From positions 1 to 64,000 of the forward strand of contig JAFURF010000079.1 in assembly GCA_017471965.1 (NCBI GenBank): DNA of 64,000 nucleotides, read 5' to 3'. Numbering within the stretch: position 1 is the stretch's first letter; each line of letters opens with the position of its first letter. Of the stretch, positions 43,156 through 52,905 are shown one piece after another. The translations under genes were made by a program, and so were the position numbers. This stretch comes from Bacteroidales bacterium (GTDB lineage: Bacteria > Bacteroidota > Bacteroidia > Bacteroidales > UBA932). The notes below the pieces were generated by a model that saw nothing but the letters and a program-made list of their open reading frames with translations, searched no databases and was not told the DNA's origin.

Positions 43156-45972
43156 ATGAAATATATTAAGATAATGACTTGTCTGGTCCTTGCCGGCATT
43201 TTCGGAGGCTCTTTTGCCCTCAATGCCCAGCAGGAGACTTCGGCAATGGATTGGCTGCAGGAAGACTCTGTGGTGGTGAACCAGTTCGGTGGTGTACCGG
43301 CATGGAGTGTAAGTTCGGCCGTATCCACAGTGAAGGGAAGCAAACTTGAAAAGAGTTTCACCCAGAATGTGCTCAACACATTGTACGGTGAACTTCCCGG
43401 ACTTACAGTGATGACCGGTTCCGGAGAACCCGGATCGGATTCTCCTACCCTCAATGCCAGAGGTTTCAATACTCTTTCGACTACAGACCGTTCTGTCCTT
43501 GTGATCGTCGACGGTTTTGAGTCTACTTTGGAGCAGCTTTCAGCATATGAGATAGAGAGCATCTCGCTTCTCAAGGACGCTGCTGCCGCTGCCCTTTACG
43601 GTATGCGCGCTGCCAACGGTGTCCTCCTCGTTACGACAAAGAGGGGAGCCGACATGCCTCTTGAGGTGAACTTCAGTGCTCAGGCTGGTGTAAACACACC
43701 GTTCAACCGTCCTGAGTTCCTAGATGCATACAATTATGCAACCCTCTATAATGAGGCAAGAGTAAATGACGGACTTGCTCCTTTCTATAATGAGGAGGCT
43801 CTTGAGGCTTACCGTACGGGTTCCGATCCATACCTTTATCCGAATGTGAACTGGTATGACGAGGTTCTCAAGAACGTATCCGTTCAGCAGAACTATGACC
43901 TCAACTTCCGTGGAGGTAACAAGACAGTACAGTATTTCGCTTTGCTGAACGTTTCTGACAACAATGGTTTCTTCAAGGGTACCGATCCTTACAACAAGAC
44001 CAGTGCGAACTCAAGGCTGACTAAATACAACATCAGGGGTAACATCGACGTGAACATCACCAAGGGTCTTTCTGCGCACCTCAACCTTGCCGCAAACCTT
44101 GTCGACAAGTATGGTCCTGCAGGCGGAGCATGGAATGTATACAACAAACTTGCGAACATCACTCCTAACTCTTTCCCTGTATACAACCCTAACGGTACAT
44201 ACGGCGGTAACACTACATTCAGCAATCCTGTAGGTGACCTCCTTGAGACCGGACTTACATCATATAATGCACGTAACATCCAGTCAAATCTCAAGGTAAA
44301 GTATGCGTTTGACAGAGCACTTGAAGGACTTGAACTTTCTATAGGATTCTCGTTCAACAACTACTTCATCGGCCACAGCAACAAGAGCCAGAAGTATCCA
44401 TACTATGCAGTCGCTTTCGACGGTACCAATTATGTATATAACCAGTACAGCGAGAAGACATCAATGAGCGTGGATGACTCAGGTTCAGCACAGTGGAGAA
44501 ACATGAGTTATGTGGCATCTGCTAATTACCACAGGACATTTGCAGGAAAGCATCTTGTCGGTGCTGATGTCGAGTTCTTCAGCGATGTGAACTACAAGCA
44601 GGCAAACTCAGACCTCAAGGACAACCAGTTCCCATATCGTTATATCGGTCTTCGCGGACGTATGGCATATGCTTACGACCAGAGGTATATGGCTGACTTT
44701 ACATGGTCTTACTCAGGAGCCAACCTCTATGCCCCTGGCAAGCAGTACGGCTTCTTCCCTGCAGGATCTCTCGGATGGATCGTTTCAAACGAAGGCTTCC
44801 TCAAGGACAATGAAGTGCTCACCTTCCTCAAGGTAAGGGCCTCATACGGTCTCGTAGGTCATGCTTCCATCGTAGGAAACAAGAGATTCGCATATACTCA
44901 GGACTATAAGTACAGCGGCGGCTATCATCTTGGCCCTAACAATACGTCGGTTTCTGGTATGATGGAGGATAATGTTGCCGATATCAACAGGACATGGGAG
45001 AAGGAGAAGAGACTGAATGTCGGTATCGATATCTCATTCCTTGACAAACTTGATTTCAGCGTCGAATACTTCCAGCACAAGCGTTCTGACATCATCGTTC
45101 CTCCTACAGGCAAGATTCCTGGAGTGCTTGGTATGTCTTTCGCAGAACTCAACCTCGGTCGTGCGACCAACCAGGGTGTTGAAGTCGCTCTCGGATGGCA
45201 GGATAAGGTGGGATCAGACTTCGAGTACTATGCCAAGGCGAATGTGTGGTATGCAAAGAACGTGATCGACTATCAGGCAGAGGAACTCCGCCTTTATCCT
45301 AACCTCGTACGCACAGGTCACAGCATCGACCAGCCGTTCGGTCTTGAGGCTGTCGGTCTCTTCCAGGACTGGGACGATATCGCGAACTCCCCTGAGCAGA
45401 CTTTCTCTGACGTGAAGCCAGGTGACATCAAGTACAGGGATGTGAATGGCGACAATAAGATTGATGACAATGACGTCACTGCCATCGGCAAGCCTGGCAC
45501 TCCGAATCTTACCGGAAGCCTTACTCTCGGTCTGAGATGGAAGGGTCTTGACTTCGAGGCTATGTTCTACGGAGTCACAGGAAGGTCTGCATATCTTTCA
45601 GGCAACACTTACTGGGCATTCATGAACCAGTATTCAGCACCTGCATCCGCACTCGGAAGATGGACGGAAGATACTAAGGCAACTGCTGAATATCCACGTC
45701 TTACCACTCAGGCAAATCCTAACAATACCAAGTATTCGTCATTCTGGATGAAGGACGGTTCGTTCCTCAAACTGAAATATGTTGAGGTAGGATACACCCT
45801 TCCTATCCATTGGACAAAGGTAATGCCTGACGGAAGCATAAGGTTCTTCCTCAACGGAACCAATCTCTTCAGCATGCACAAACTGCATAAGTATACCAAT
45901 GCAGATCCTGAAGGTGTTGCCGGTTTCCCACAGATGCGTACATTCAGCGCAGGTCTGAAACTCAAGTTCTGA
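43156..45972 (+). CDS. SusC-like TonB-dependent transporter 2, lacking the N-terminal regulatory domain
   Basis: A 938-residue SusC-like porter. The signal peptide (to about residue 24) is followed almost at once by the plug domain (NVLNTLYGELPGLTVMTGSG, LYGMRAANGVLLVTTKRG), with only about 45 residues before it. The CarboxypepD_reg-like domain present in SusC 1 is absent. The barrel is complete to the C-terminal FSAGLKLKF. The SusD partner follows 28 bases later. The gene is probably functional, since no stop or frameshift is seen. Confidence 0.92.
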   Translation: MKYIKIMTCLVLAGIFGGSFALNAQQETSAMDWLQEDSVVVNQFGGVPAWSVSSAVSTVKGSKLEKSFTQNVLNTLYGELPGLTVMTGSGEPGSDSPTLNARGFNTLSTTDRSVLVIVDGFESTLEQLSAYEIESISLLKDAAAAALYGMRAANGVLLVTTKRGADMPLEVNFSAQAGVNTPFNRPEFLDAYNYATLYNEARVNDGLAPFYNEEALEAYRTGSDPYLYPNVNWYDEVLKNVSVQQNYDLNFRGGNKTVQYFALLNVSDNNGFFKGTDPYNKTSANSRLTKYNIRGNIDVNITKGLSAHLNLAANLVDKYGPAGGAWNVYNKLANITPNSFPVYNPNGTYGGNTTFSNPVGDLLETGLTSYNARNIQSNLKVKYAFDRALEGLELSIGFSFNNYFIGHSNKSQKYPYYAVAFDGTNYVYNQYSEKTSMSVDDSGSAQWRNMSYVASANYHRTFAGKHLVGADVEFFSDVNYKQANSDLKDNQFPYRYIGLRGRMAYAYDQRYMADFTWSYSGANLYAPGKQYGFFPAGSLGWIVSNEGFLKDNEVLTFLKVRASYGLVGHASIVGNKRFAYTQDYKYSGGYHLGPNNTSVSGMMEDNVADINRTWEKEKRLNVGIDISFLDKLDFSVEYFQHKRSDIIVPPTGKIPGVLGMSFAELNLGRATNQGVEVALGWQDKVGSDFEYYAKANVWYAKNVIDYQAEELRLYPNLVRTGHSIDQPFGLEAVGLFQDWDDIANSPEQTFSDVKPGDIKYRDVNGDNKIDDNDVTAIGKPGTPNLTGSLTLGLRWKGLDFEAMFYGVTGRSAYLSGNTYWAFMNQYSAPASALGRWTEDTKATAEYPRLTTQANPNNTKYSSFWMKDGSFLKLKYVEVGYTLPIHWTKVMPDGSIRFFLNGTNLFSMHKLHKYTNADPEGVAGFPQMRTFSAGLKLKF

Positions 45973-46000
45973 TAAGTTCAACCAATTAAATGAATTTACC

Positions 46001-47716
46001 GTGAAATCAAGAATATTTATACTGGGTTTCCTCTGCCTCGGCATCCTGACCTCGTGTGAAGGATACCTGGACAAACCTTTGGAAACTACACAGAACGAAG
46101 ATTTTACATTCGCTTCGTACAGCAATGCCATCACTGTTGCACATTCGATGTATGCCGATCTTCCGCAGGGTCTCACACAGATCTGGAATTCGGGAGGTTC
46201 AGCCATGCTTGCATCCGCTACAGATGAGGCCGAGTTTGCTGTGCAGAACCACAATGTACAGAAGTACAATCTCGGTACATGGAAGGCTACGGACATGCCT
46301 GACAACCCGTTCAACAATTATTATGCAGCGATCAGAAAGGCATATAACTTCATTGCCAATGCCGATAAGATCAACTTCGACGATGTGAAGGACAACCCGG
46401 CACAGCCAGGTATCTATGAGAAATATCTCGAAGATATCGAGTGTTTCAAGTCAGAGGTGATGCTTCTGAGAGCATACTATATGTTCGAACTCATCAAGAG
46501 ATACGGTGGTGTTCCTATCATCAAGGAGAAACTGGATGCAGATGTCGACTACAATACCATCCAGAGGGCATCTCTTGAGGATTGCGTCAAGGAAATCGTA
46601 TACTGGTGTGATGAGACTGCCAAGACCCTTCCTGCAGTCCAGCCGTATGAGGAAAGACAGGGAAGAGTGACAAAGGGTGTCGCCCTTGCTCTCAAGAGCC
46701 AGGTGCTTCTCTTTGCAGCCTCAGAACTCTGGAACAATTCTTCATGGGCTTCTGGTTACTCTAACCCTGAGTACATCGCTCTTCCTGCAGGAAACAGGGC
46801 AGAGAGATGGGAGGCTGCTGCAGAGGCTGCCAAGGCTGTGATCGCTCTCGAAGCGGAGGCTGGTTATGCTCTTGATACATATGCAAACCTTTTCGGAGCA
46901 AGCGCATATCAGAGCCCTGAAATCATCTTCGGCAGAAGAGACGGCAACAACAACACTTTCGAGAAGGTGAACTATCCTATCAGTTACGACAACGTGACAG
47001 GTGGAAACTGCCCTTCACAGAACCTCGTGGACATGTTCCAGGTTCTCAACAACGGTGTTGCCGAGGACTTCAGTTGGAGCAATCCTGCTCACACTGCCGA
47101 TCCGTATGCAAACCGTGACCCACGTCTTGCACAGTTCGTCATAACAAACAATACTGTCTTCCAGAGCCGTCCGGTAGAGTGCTGGACAGGCGGTATTGAT
47201 GGTGCAGGAGTCCGTAATGCCACTCCTACAGGATATTACCTCAAGAAGTATGTCAATACAGGTCTGAACCTCAACAACAACCAGACTGCAAATCATACAT
47301 GGGTACTCATCCGTCTCGGAGAGATCTACCTCAACTACATCGAGGCTCTCAACGAGTACAAGCCGGGTGATCCTGACATCAAGGTGTACTATGACAAGAT
47401 CCGTACACGTGCAGGCATGCCGGGACTCCCTGACGGCCTCACTCAGGACCAGGTAAGGCAACTCATCCGTCAGGAGCGCGCAGTGGAACTCTGCTTCGAG
47501 GGACAGCGTTTCTGGGATCTCAGAAGATGGATGGACAAGGATGCCCTCAAGGCTCCTCTCCGTTCGGTTGAGATCACCAAGACAGATTCAGGCTTCGATT
47601 ATGAGCCATATGATCTTGAGACCAGAACTTTCGAGGATAAGATGTATCTCTATCCATATCCTCAGGCGGAACTTCTCAAGATGCCTCATTGGAAACAGAA
47701 CCCAGGTTGGGAATAA
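46001..47716 (+). CDS. SusD-like glycan-binding lipoprotein 2
   Basis: A 571-residue SusD-family lipoprotein with lipobox LTSC (Cys19) and GTG start at 46001. Family blocks include EVMLLRAYYMFELIKRYGGV and the C-terminal IRLGEIYLNYIEALNEYKPG and LIRQERAVELCFEGQRFWDL. It pairs with SusC 2. The start of the next gene overlaps or abuts its stop. Confidence 0.93.
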   Translation: MKSRIFILGFLCLGILTSCEGYLDKPLETTQNEDFTFASYSNAITVAHSMYADLPQGLTQIWNSGGSAMLASATDEAEFAVQNHNVQKYNLGTWKATDMPDNPFNNYYAAIRKAYNFIANADKINFDDVKDNPAQPGIYEKYLEDIECFKSEVMLLRAYYMFELIKRYGGVPIIKEKLDADVDYNTIQRASLEDCVKEIVYWCDETAKTLPAVQPYEERQGRVTKGVALALKSQVLLFAASELWNNSSWASGYSNPEYIALPAGNRAERWEAAAEAAKAVIALEAEAGYALDTYANLFGASAYQSPEIIFGRRDGNNNTFEKVNYPISYDNVTGGNCPSQNLVDMFQVLNNGVAEDFSWSNPAHTADPYANRDPRLAQFVITNNTVFQSRPVECWTGGIDGAGVRNATPTGYYLKKYVNTGLNLNNNQTANHTWVLIRLGEIYLNYIEALNEYKPGDPDIKVYYDKIRTRAGMPGLPDGLTQDQVRQLIRQERAVELCFEGQRFWDLRRWMDKDALKAPLRSVEITKTDSGFDYEPYDLETRTFEDKMYLYPYPQAELLKMPHWKQNPGWE

Positions 47717-47718
47717 TG

Positions 47719-48312
47719 ATGAAAAATATAACTATCATGAAGAAGATATCTATTCTTTTGATCATAGGAGCAGTCCTCACTTCTGTATTCACTTCGTGCG
47801 ACTACAGAATCAATGCTTCTGCAGACTATCCTGACAATGCGATATACCAGCCTTTGGCAATTGACGGTGTGTTGTATGTCGACAAGGCTGCAGTTGAGGA
47901 TATGGGCCTTCCTACAGAAGGTGCTCCGGTTCCTTATTATTTTGACAAGGAAAACAACAAACTCATCATCAACATGGGAGTGGTGCAGTCCGGTACCGAA
48001 CTCAAGTCATTCCCAGTAAAGGTGGATGTGAACTATTCTGCTGTCAACAAACTCATTCAGGACGGAACTTTCGACATGTCCGTGCAACATCTCCCGAAGG
48101 CAGCGTATACACTTCCTGAGACAGTAATGATGAGCAAGGATGTGGCCGGTACTGAGTTCAAACTCGAAATCGGTGGAAATCTTTTCAAGTCAAGCGAGTA
48201 CTACGGAAAGACTTTCGCTATCGGTGTACGTGTTCACAGCGATGAAGTGCATGTGACTCCGGAACTCTCTACGGTAGTGGTTTATATTGATCCATCATTC
48301 TTTTTAGAGTAA
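47719..48312 (+). CDS. DUF1735-type (SusE-like N-domain) lipoprotein
   Basis: A 197-residue lipoprotein with lipobox FTSC (Cys27). The mature part resembles a DUF1735 / BT_3987-like beta-sandwich: ADYPDNAIYQPLA near the start, LKSFPVKVDVN and LPKAAYTLPETVMM in the middle. Such domains sit at the N-terminus of surface glycan-binding proteins; here it stands alone. An ATG at 47737 is an equally good start. It follows SusD 2 by two bases, the usual place for a surface glycan-binding protein. Confidence 0.72.
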   Translation: MKNITIMKKISILLIIGAVLTSVFTSCDYRINASADYPDNAIYQPLAIDGVLYVDKAAVEDMGLPTEGAPVPYYFDKENNKLIINMGVVQSGTELKSFPVKVDVNYSAVNKLIQDGTFDMSVQHLPKAAYTLPETVMMSKDVAGTEFKLEIGGNLFKSSEYYGKTFAIGVRVHSDEVHVTPELSTVVVYIDPSFFLE

Positions 48313-48313
48313 G

Positions 48314-49729
48314 ATGAACAGAATGCTTAATATGCTTTGTCTTCTCTGCATGGTGCTCCTCGGAGCCTGTGCAGAGAAAGCGGAGCCTCAGCAGAACGGT
48401 AATACAGGTACTGTCATTCCGAAGCCGGAAAAGCCAAAGATAAGAACCATCTATATCTCGCCTGGCGGTTCCGATTCGAATGCCGGCACATCCGTCCTTT
48501 TCCCGTATCAGACCTTTGATAAGGTGCTTCAGGAACTCAGACCGGGTGATGTGGTATACGTCATGCCCGGAACTTATGAGACCAAGGGAAAGCCTGTGCT
48601 TGAGATGACTAAGGTCCACTCGGGAACAGAAGATGAACCTATCACCATCAAGGCTTATGATGATATGGACAGACCTGTCTTTGTCGGTAAAGGAAAAGGG
48701 GTATGGAATACTGTAAAGATAAGTGCATCACATGTAGTCATCGACGGGCTGGAACTCAAGGGAATGAATGAGTCCATAGACTCGCTGGCGGCATATAAGT
48801 GTGCAGAGAACCACCACCTGGATCGTGGAGGAACTCATGACTGGTCTGCTACTGCAGAGTTCAATACCAACGCCATATCCGTAGATGGAGAATCCGGCAA
48901 ATATACCGTGACCAATGTTACTGTCCGTAATTGTGTGGTCCATGACTTTCCCGGTGGAGGTTTAGGTGCGTCGAACTGTGACTATATCACATTTGAAAAC
49001 AACCTCATCTACAACAACGCCTGGTACACCATGTATGCATGCAGCGGCATCAGTATCATCAATCCGGTGAACAGCGATGCACAGACCGGTCATAAACTTA
49101 TAATACGTGGCAACAGATGTTTCAACAATATGACCAAGATTCCTTGGTACAGGTCTGATATTGAAGGCTTCTTCAAGTATTCGGATGGAAATGGAATCAT
49201 CATTGACATCAATAACAAGACCTACGAAGGAGGTCCGTACAATGCACGTACTCTGGTTTACAACAACCTGTCTGTCGGCAACGGAGGGTCCGGAATCCAT
49301 GCATACAGTGCCGATCACGTGGATATAATCAATAATACAGCCTATTTCAACGGACGCAAGTACGCTGATGGCGAATATGCTGAAATATATGCACATGGTG
49401 ACAACGACGTCAATATAGTGAATAACATCATGTATGCGCGTCCCGGAGGTCATTGCAACAAGGCTGGCAAAGCGGATTCAATCATATACGAAAACAACCT
49501 CTGCTACAACGGTAAGGTATTCAGCGATCCTCAGTGGTTCATGAACGGAAAGACTGCTGATCCTCTCTTTGTAAATCCTTCCCTTGACTTCATGAGGGCT
49601 GATTTCCATCTTAAGGCAGGAACTCCTGCTATTGGCATGGGCGTAAGCAAACCTTATATGCCTTCGGTTGACATAGAAGGAAATCCAAGAGGTGTGAATA
49701 TGGTTGTAGGAGCATATTCTCTTAACTGA
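48314..49729 (+). CDS. right-handed beta-helix lipoprotein 1 (polysaccharide-lyase-like)
   Basis: A 471-residue lipoprotein (lipobox LGAC, Cys19). The mature part opens with TIYISPGGSDSNAGTSVLFP and PGDVVYVMPGTY, the entry to PL9-like and related beta-helix proteins. Repeated short strands with NN ladders follow (VDIINNTAYFNG, VNIVNNIMYARP). The ending LKAGTPAIGMGV is typical of such helices. It is close in plan to the next gene. A pectate or alginate lyase role is plausible, but the PL9 catalytic Lys and Ca-binding Asp set could not be assigned. It may bind glycan only. Confidence 0.68.
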   Translation: MNRMLNMLCLLCMVLLGACAEKAEPQQNGNTGTVIPKPEKPKIRTIYISPGGSDSNAGTSVLFPYQTFDKVLQELRPGDVVYVMPGTYETKGKPVLEMTKVHSGTEDEPITIKAYDDMDRPVFVGKGKGVWNTVKISASHVVIDGLELKGMNESIDSLAAYKCAENHHLDRGGTHDWSATAEFNTNAISVDGESGKYTVTNVTVRNCVVHDFPGGGLGASNCDYITFENNLIYNNAWYTMYACSGISIINPVNSDAQTGHKLIIRGNRCFNNMTKIPWYRSDIEGFFKYSDGNGIIIDINNKTYEGGPYNARTLVYNNLSVGNGGSGIHAYSADHVDIINNTAYFNGRKYADGEYAEIYAHGDNDVNIVNNIMYARPGGHCNKAGKADSIIYENNLCYNGKVFSDPQWFMNGKTADPLFVNPSLDFMRADFHLKAGTPAIGMGVSKPYMPSVDIEGNPRGVNMVVGAYSLN

Positions 49730-49737
49730 TTATTGAC

Positions 49738-51057
49738 ATGAATTTCAGAAATATCATATTATCAGTGCTTTCTGTCTGCTTCTTCTGCATTTCTGCAGGA
49801 GCGACACAGTGGTATGTCATCCAGGAGACCGGTAGCGACAGCAACTCGGGACTCTCGGAAAAGGAGGCATTCCGTACATTGCAGAAGGCGGCAGACATGG
49901 TGGAGCCGGGAGATATCGTCTACATCGGCAACGGGGTCTACACTTCGGCAGATGCCAGAGGTGAGGCTGTCCTTGAAATCCACCGCTCTGGTACTCCTGA
50001 TGCATGGATCACATGGACCGCACTCAAGGGACATACCCACCAGATCCGTCCTTCGGGATGGAGCGGCATCCTGATTCTCGCCGACTATCAGGTACTTGAT
50101 GGTCTCACTGTAATCGGAAACAATGATTCCATAGCATTGAAGCATGCGATAGCGGACTTGAAGAACACAACTCCGAATCCATACTTCAATACGAACGGTA
50201 TCTTCGTTGACGGTCGCAAGAAGCCTGTCGGTGAAAAGCCTCATCACACTGTGATAAGGAACTGTACGGTCTGCAAATGTGCAGGCGGCGGCATTACAGG
50301 TATAGAGATGGACTATTTTACAGTCGAGAACTGCAAGGTCTACAACAATGCCTGGTATATGCGCTACGCCGGTTCCGGAATCACCACCCTCAACAACTGG
50401 GCTTTCGATTATGAGCCGGGATACCATGTCATCATCCGCAACAACCTTGTGTGGAACAACAGGTGCATGGTCTCATGGGAGAAGATCGGCAAACTCAGTG
50501 ACGGTAACGGAATCCTCCTTGATGTTACAAACCCGAGGACTCCGAACCTGACCAACCCTGAGGGAGATGCGGTAGTTCAGACTGAGAAGAAGGAAAAGAA
50601 GCCTGTTGTCAATCCAGACAATCCGACAAGACCGGAGTGGCCTAACAGGGCGCTCATAGAGAACAATGTAAGTGTATATAACGGCGGCTCAGGCATCCAT
50701 GTATTCAGGACAAGCCATGTGGACATCATCAACAACACCACTTATTGGAACGGCTCGTCGGTAGACTACGAAGAACTTTTCCCTAATACTTCTACGGATA
50801 TCGTGATAAAGAACAACATCATGGTTCCTCGCCCGGGCGGAAGGGTCACTTCAAACAACCGCAACTCGGATATCGTTTGGGACGGCAATGTCTATCCGGT
50901 AGATCAGAACGTGATCAGAGGAGAAAACGACATCGTTGCCATGCCTGAGTTCGTCGATCCGTATATCGATCTCGAGAAGGCTGACTTCCGTCTCAGGAAG
51001 GGAAGTGCCCTCAAGGGTAAAGGTGCTGATCTCAGCAAGATAAAGAAGATAAAGTAA
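49738..51057 (+). CDS. right-handed beta-helix protein 2 (polysaccharide-lyase-like)
   Basis: A 439-residue secreted protein (signal peptide 1-20). The opening WYVIQETGSDSNSGLSEKEA and PGDIVYIGNGVYTS parallel the preceding gene, as do CAGGGITGIEMDYFTVENC, NAWYMRYAGSGI and KLSDGNGILLDV. The two genes are therefore paralogs from a tandem duplication followed by divergence. The second lacks a lipobox, so it is probably soluble in the periplasm or secreted. Lyase activity on a uronate polymer is possible; catalytic residues were not assigned. Confidence 0.68.
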   Translation: MNFRNIILSVLSVCFFCISAGATQWYVIQETGSDSNSGLSEKEAFRTLQKAADMVEPGDIVYIGNGVYTSADARGEAVLEIHRSGTPDAWITWTALKGHTHQIRPSGWSGILILADYQVLDGLTVIGNNDSIALKHAIADLKNTTPNPYFNTNGIFVDGRKKPVGEKPHHTVIRNCTVCKCAGGGITGIEMDYFTVENCKVYNNAWYMRYAGSGITTLNNWAFDYEPGYHVIIRNNLVWNNRCMVSWEKIGKLSDGNGILLDVTNPRTPNLTNPEGDAVVQTEKKEKKPVVNPDNPTRPEWPNRALIENNVSVYNGGSGIHVFRTSHVDIINNTTYWNGSSVDYEELFPNTSTDIVIKNNIMVPRPGGRVTSNNRNSDIVWDGNVYPVDQNVIRGENDIVAMPEFVDPYIDLEKADFRLRKGSALKGKGADLSKIKKIK

Positions 51058-51075
51058 TACTAAAATAATGACATT

Positions 51076-52833
51076 ATGACAAAAACAATTTTCAGTGCAG
51101 TTTCAAAGATGGCAATGGCCCTCTGCTGCGCAGTCGCACTTTTCGCTTCCTGTCAGGAAGAAGTGGCATCTCCGGTGGCTTCAGTGACACTGGACGAAAC
51201 TTCGCTTGTGCTCTTTACAGGACAGACCCACAATTTTGTAGCAACCGTCCTCCCGGACGATGCACTTGACAAGTCTGTGACATGGGCTTCTGCTGATCCT
51301 ACAGTAGCGTCAATCACAGAAAACGGAGAACTCAAGGCTCTCAAGACTGGTGAGACAACAGTGACAGTGACTACAACAGATGGTGGACTCACTGCAGAAT
51401 GTGCTGTCGAGGTCCTCACTCCTATGGTACCTGTACAGTCTGTTTCACTTGACGTGACAGAACTTACAGTCATGCTCCAGACTTCAGCACAACTCAAGGC
51501 TACTGTCCTTCCTGCTGACGCTACTGTGAAGGAGGTTGTATGGACTTCATCAGATCCTGATATCGCAGAAGTTACCATCGACGGACAGATCGTTCCTAAG
51601 ACCCTCGGCCAGACAGTCATCACTGCTACTACAGCACAGGGTGGCAAGGCTGCAACTTGCGTTGTCACTGTGGATGCTGTCAAGTTCATCGTTTCATTCG
51701 AGACAAACGGCGGTACAGCCGTTGCTGACCAGGTTGTCGTTCTCGGTGAGAAGGTCAAGGCTGTTGAGACAAGCAAGGCATTCGAGGGAGGTCTTCCTGC
51801 CGGACTTTATCAGGGCGTCCAGGATCCTGATCAGGCAGCATCTGTATTCGACGGATGGTATACTGATGCAGAGTTTACCAACGCATATGATTTCGCAACT
51901 CCTGTTACAGAGAACCTCACTCTCCATGCCAAGTGGATCGATCCTGTTTCAGTAGACCTCGCTACCGTTTCCGGTGCAGATGTCCTGGCAAAGGTTCAGA
52001 ACTTCATGAATGCTCTCACAGAAGAGGTTAAGTACACTTGGATCGTCGATGCAGACTATCAGGTATCTGCCGATGCAGCAAACCAGTCTACAGTATACTG
52101 GTGCAAGACTCCTGGCGAACTCTATATCGTAGGTAAGGGTAAGGAAATCACCTTCTCTGCAAAAGATAAGAATGTCAGAATGTTCCAGGTTCAGAAGGGA
52201 CACATCTATCTTGGCAAGAATGTCAGCATGACTGTATCAGGTGAGTTCAATGTTGCTCCAGTCATTCTCGAGGGTGGTAGCATGACTCTCCTTCCAGGTT
52301 CTAAGATCAAGAATTCTGATGTGACCTCTATTAAGGGCGGTCCTTGGCCAGAATCTGCAAGAACAATAGTATATGTAAACAATGCTGCCAGCGTATTTAC
52401 AATTGCAGGTGGTGAAATTGTAAACAACAAGATTCATCAGACTCACACCGACTATATGTGTGCTCCAGTTTGTGCAAACAATGGTAAGATCATCATGACC
52501 GCAGGTAAGGTGTCTGGTAATCAGGCAAGTGCTGATGTCAACGGTATCGCCCTCTGCGGTGGTCTGTATTGTCCAGATGGAAAGGAAATCACCAAGACAG
52601 GTGGTGTGATTGAGAAGAATACTGCTGCATTTACCGAGGCTGCCGGTTCAGATCCTAAGACCATCGGTCACGTAGGACAGCAGGTTGTCTTCAGGGCTGC
52701 TTCACAGTATTGGGCAGGTACAGATCCTTATAAGGGTGCATTCCACATCGATCAGGATCTTGCTGAAGATGAGAACTTCTCGACTACTGACCTTTCTAAC
52801 GAACTTTGGGTGAAGTTCACTTACAAGGATTAA
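51076..52833 (+). CDS. surface lipoprotein A: two Ig-like domains, InlB repeat, beta-helix module
   Basis: A 585-residue lipoprotein (lipobox LFASC, Cys26). Two Big_2-type bacterial Ig domains occupy about 33-112 and 115-205 (VTWASADPTVASITENGELK and VVWTSSDPDIAEV). A Listeria-Bacteroides (InlB/Flg_new) repeat spans about 210-290 (FETNGGTAV to FDGWYTD and LHAKW). The C-terminal 290 residues form a Gly/Asn-rich beta-helix-like module with GHIYLGKNVS, KTGGVIEKN and GHVGQQV. The same middle and C-terminal modules occur in the next two lipoproteins. I do not recognise an enzyme; adhesion or glycan binding is the likely role. A terminator follows it. Confidence 0.72.
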   Translation: MTKTIFSAVSKMAMALCCAVALFASCQEEVASPVASVTLDETSLVLFTGQTHNFVATVLPDDALDKSVTWASADPTVASITENGELKALKTGETTVTVTTTDGGLTAECAVEVLTPMVPVQSVSLDVTELTVMLQTSAQLKATVLPADATVKEVVWTSSDPDIAEVTIDGQIVPKTLGQTVITATTAQGGKAATCVVTVDAVKFIVSFETNGGTAVADQVVVLGEKVKAVETSKAFEGGLPAGLYQGVQDPDQAASVFDGWYTDAEFTNAYDFATPVTENLTLHAKWIDPVSVDLATVSGADVLAKVQNFMNALTEEVKYTWIVDADYQVSADAANQSTVYWCKTPGELYIVGKGKEITFSAKDKNVRMFQVQKGHIYLGKNVSMTVSGEFNVAPVILEGGSMTLLPGSKIKNSDVTSIKGGPWPESARTIVYVNNAASVFTIAGGEIVNNKIHQTHTDYMCAPVCANNGKIIMTAGKVSGNQASADVNGIALCGGLYCPDGKEITKTGGVIEKNTAAFTEAAGSDPKTIGHVGQQVVFRAASQYWAGTDPYKGAFHIDQDLAEDENFSTTDLSNELWVKFTYKD

Positions 52834-52844
52834 TTTCTTTATCT

Positions 52845-52892
52845 CTACCGGACGGAGTTCGGAAGGACACCGTCCGGTAGATTTTATTATTT
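52845..52892 (+). terminator. intrinsic terminator between lipoproteins A and B
   Basis: A perfect 11-bp stem, CTACCGGACGG (52845-52855) and CCGTCCGGTAG (52870-52880), with a 14-base loop, is followed by ATTTTATTATTT. It lies 12 bases past the stop of the preceding gene. No promoter was found before the next gene, which begins 13 bases after it, so it may only partly stop transcription. Confidence 0.85.
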
Positions 52893-52905
52893 AAAAACGC
52901 ATATC

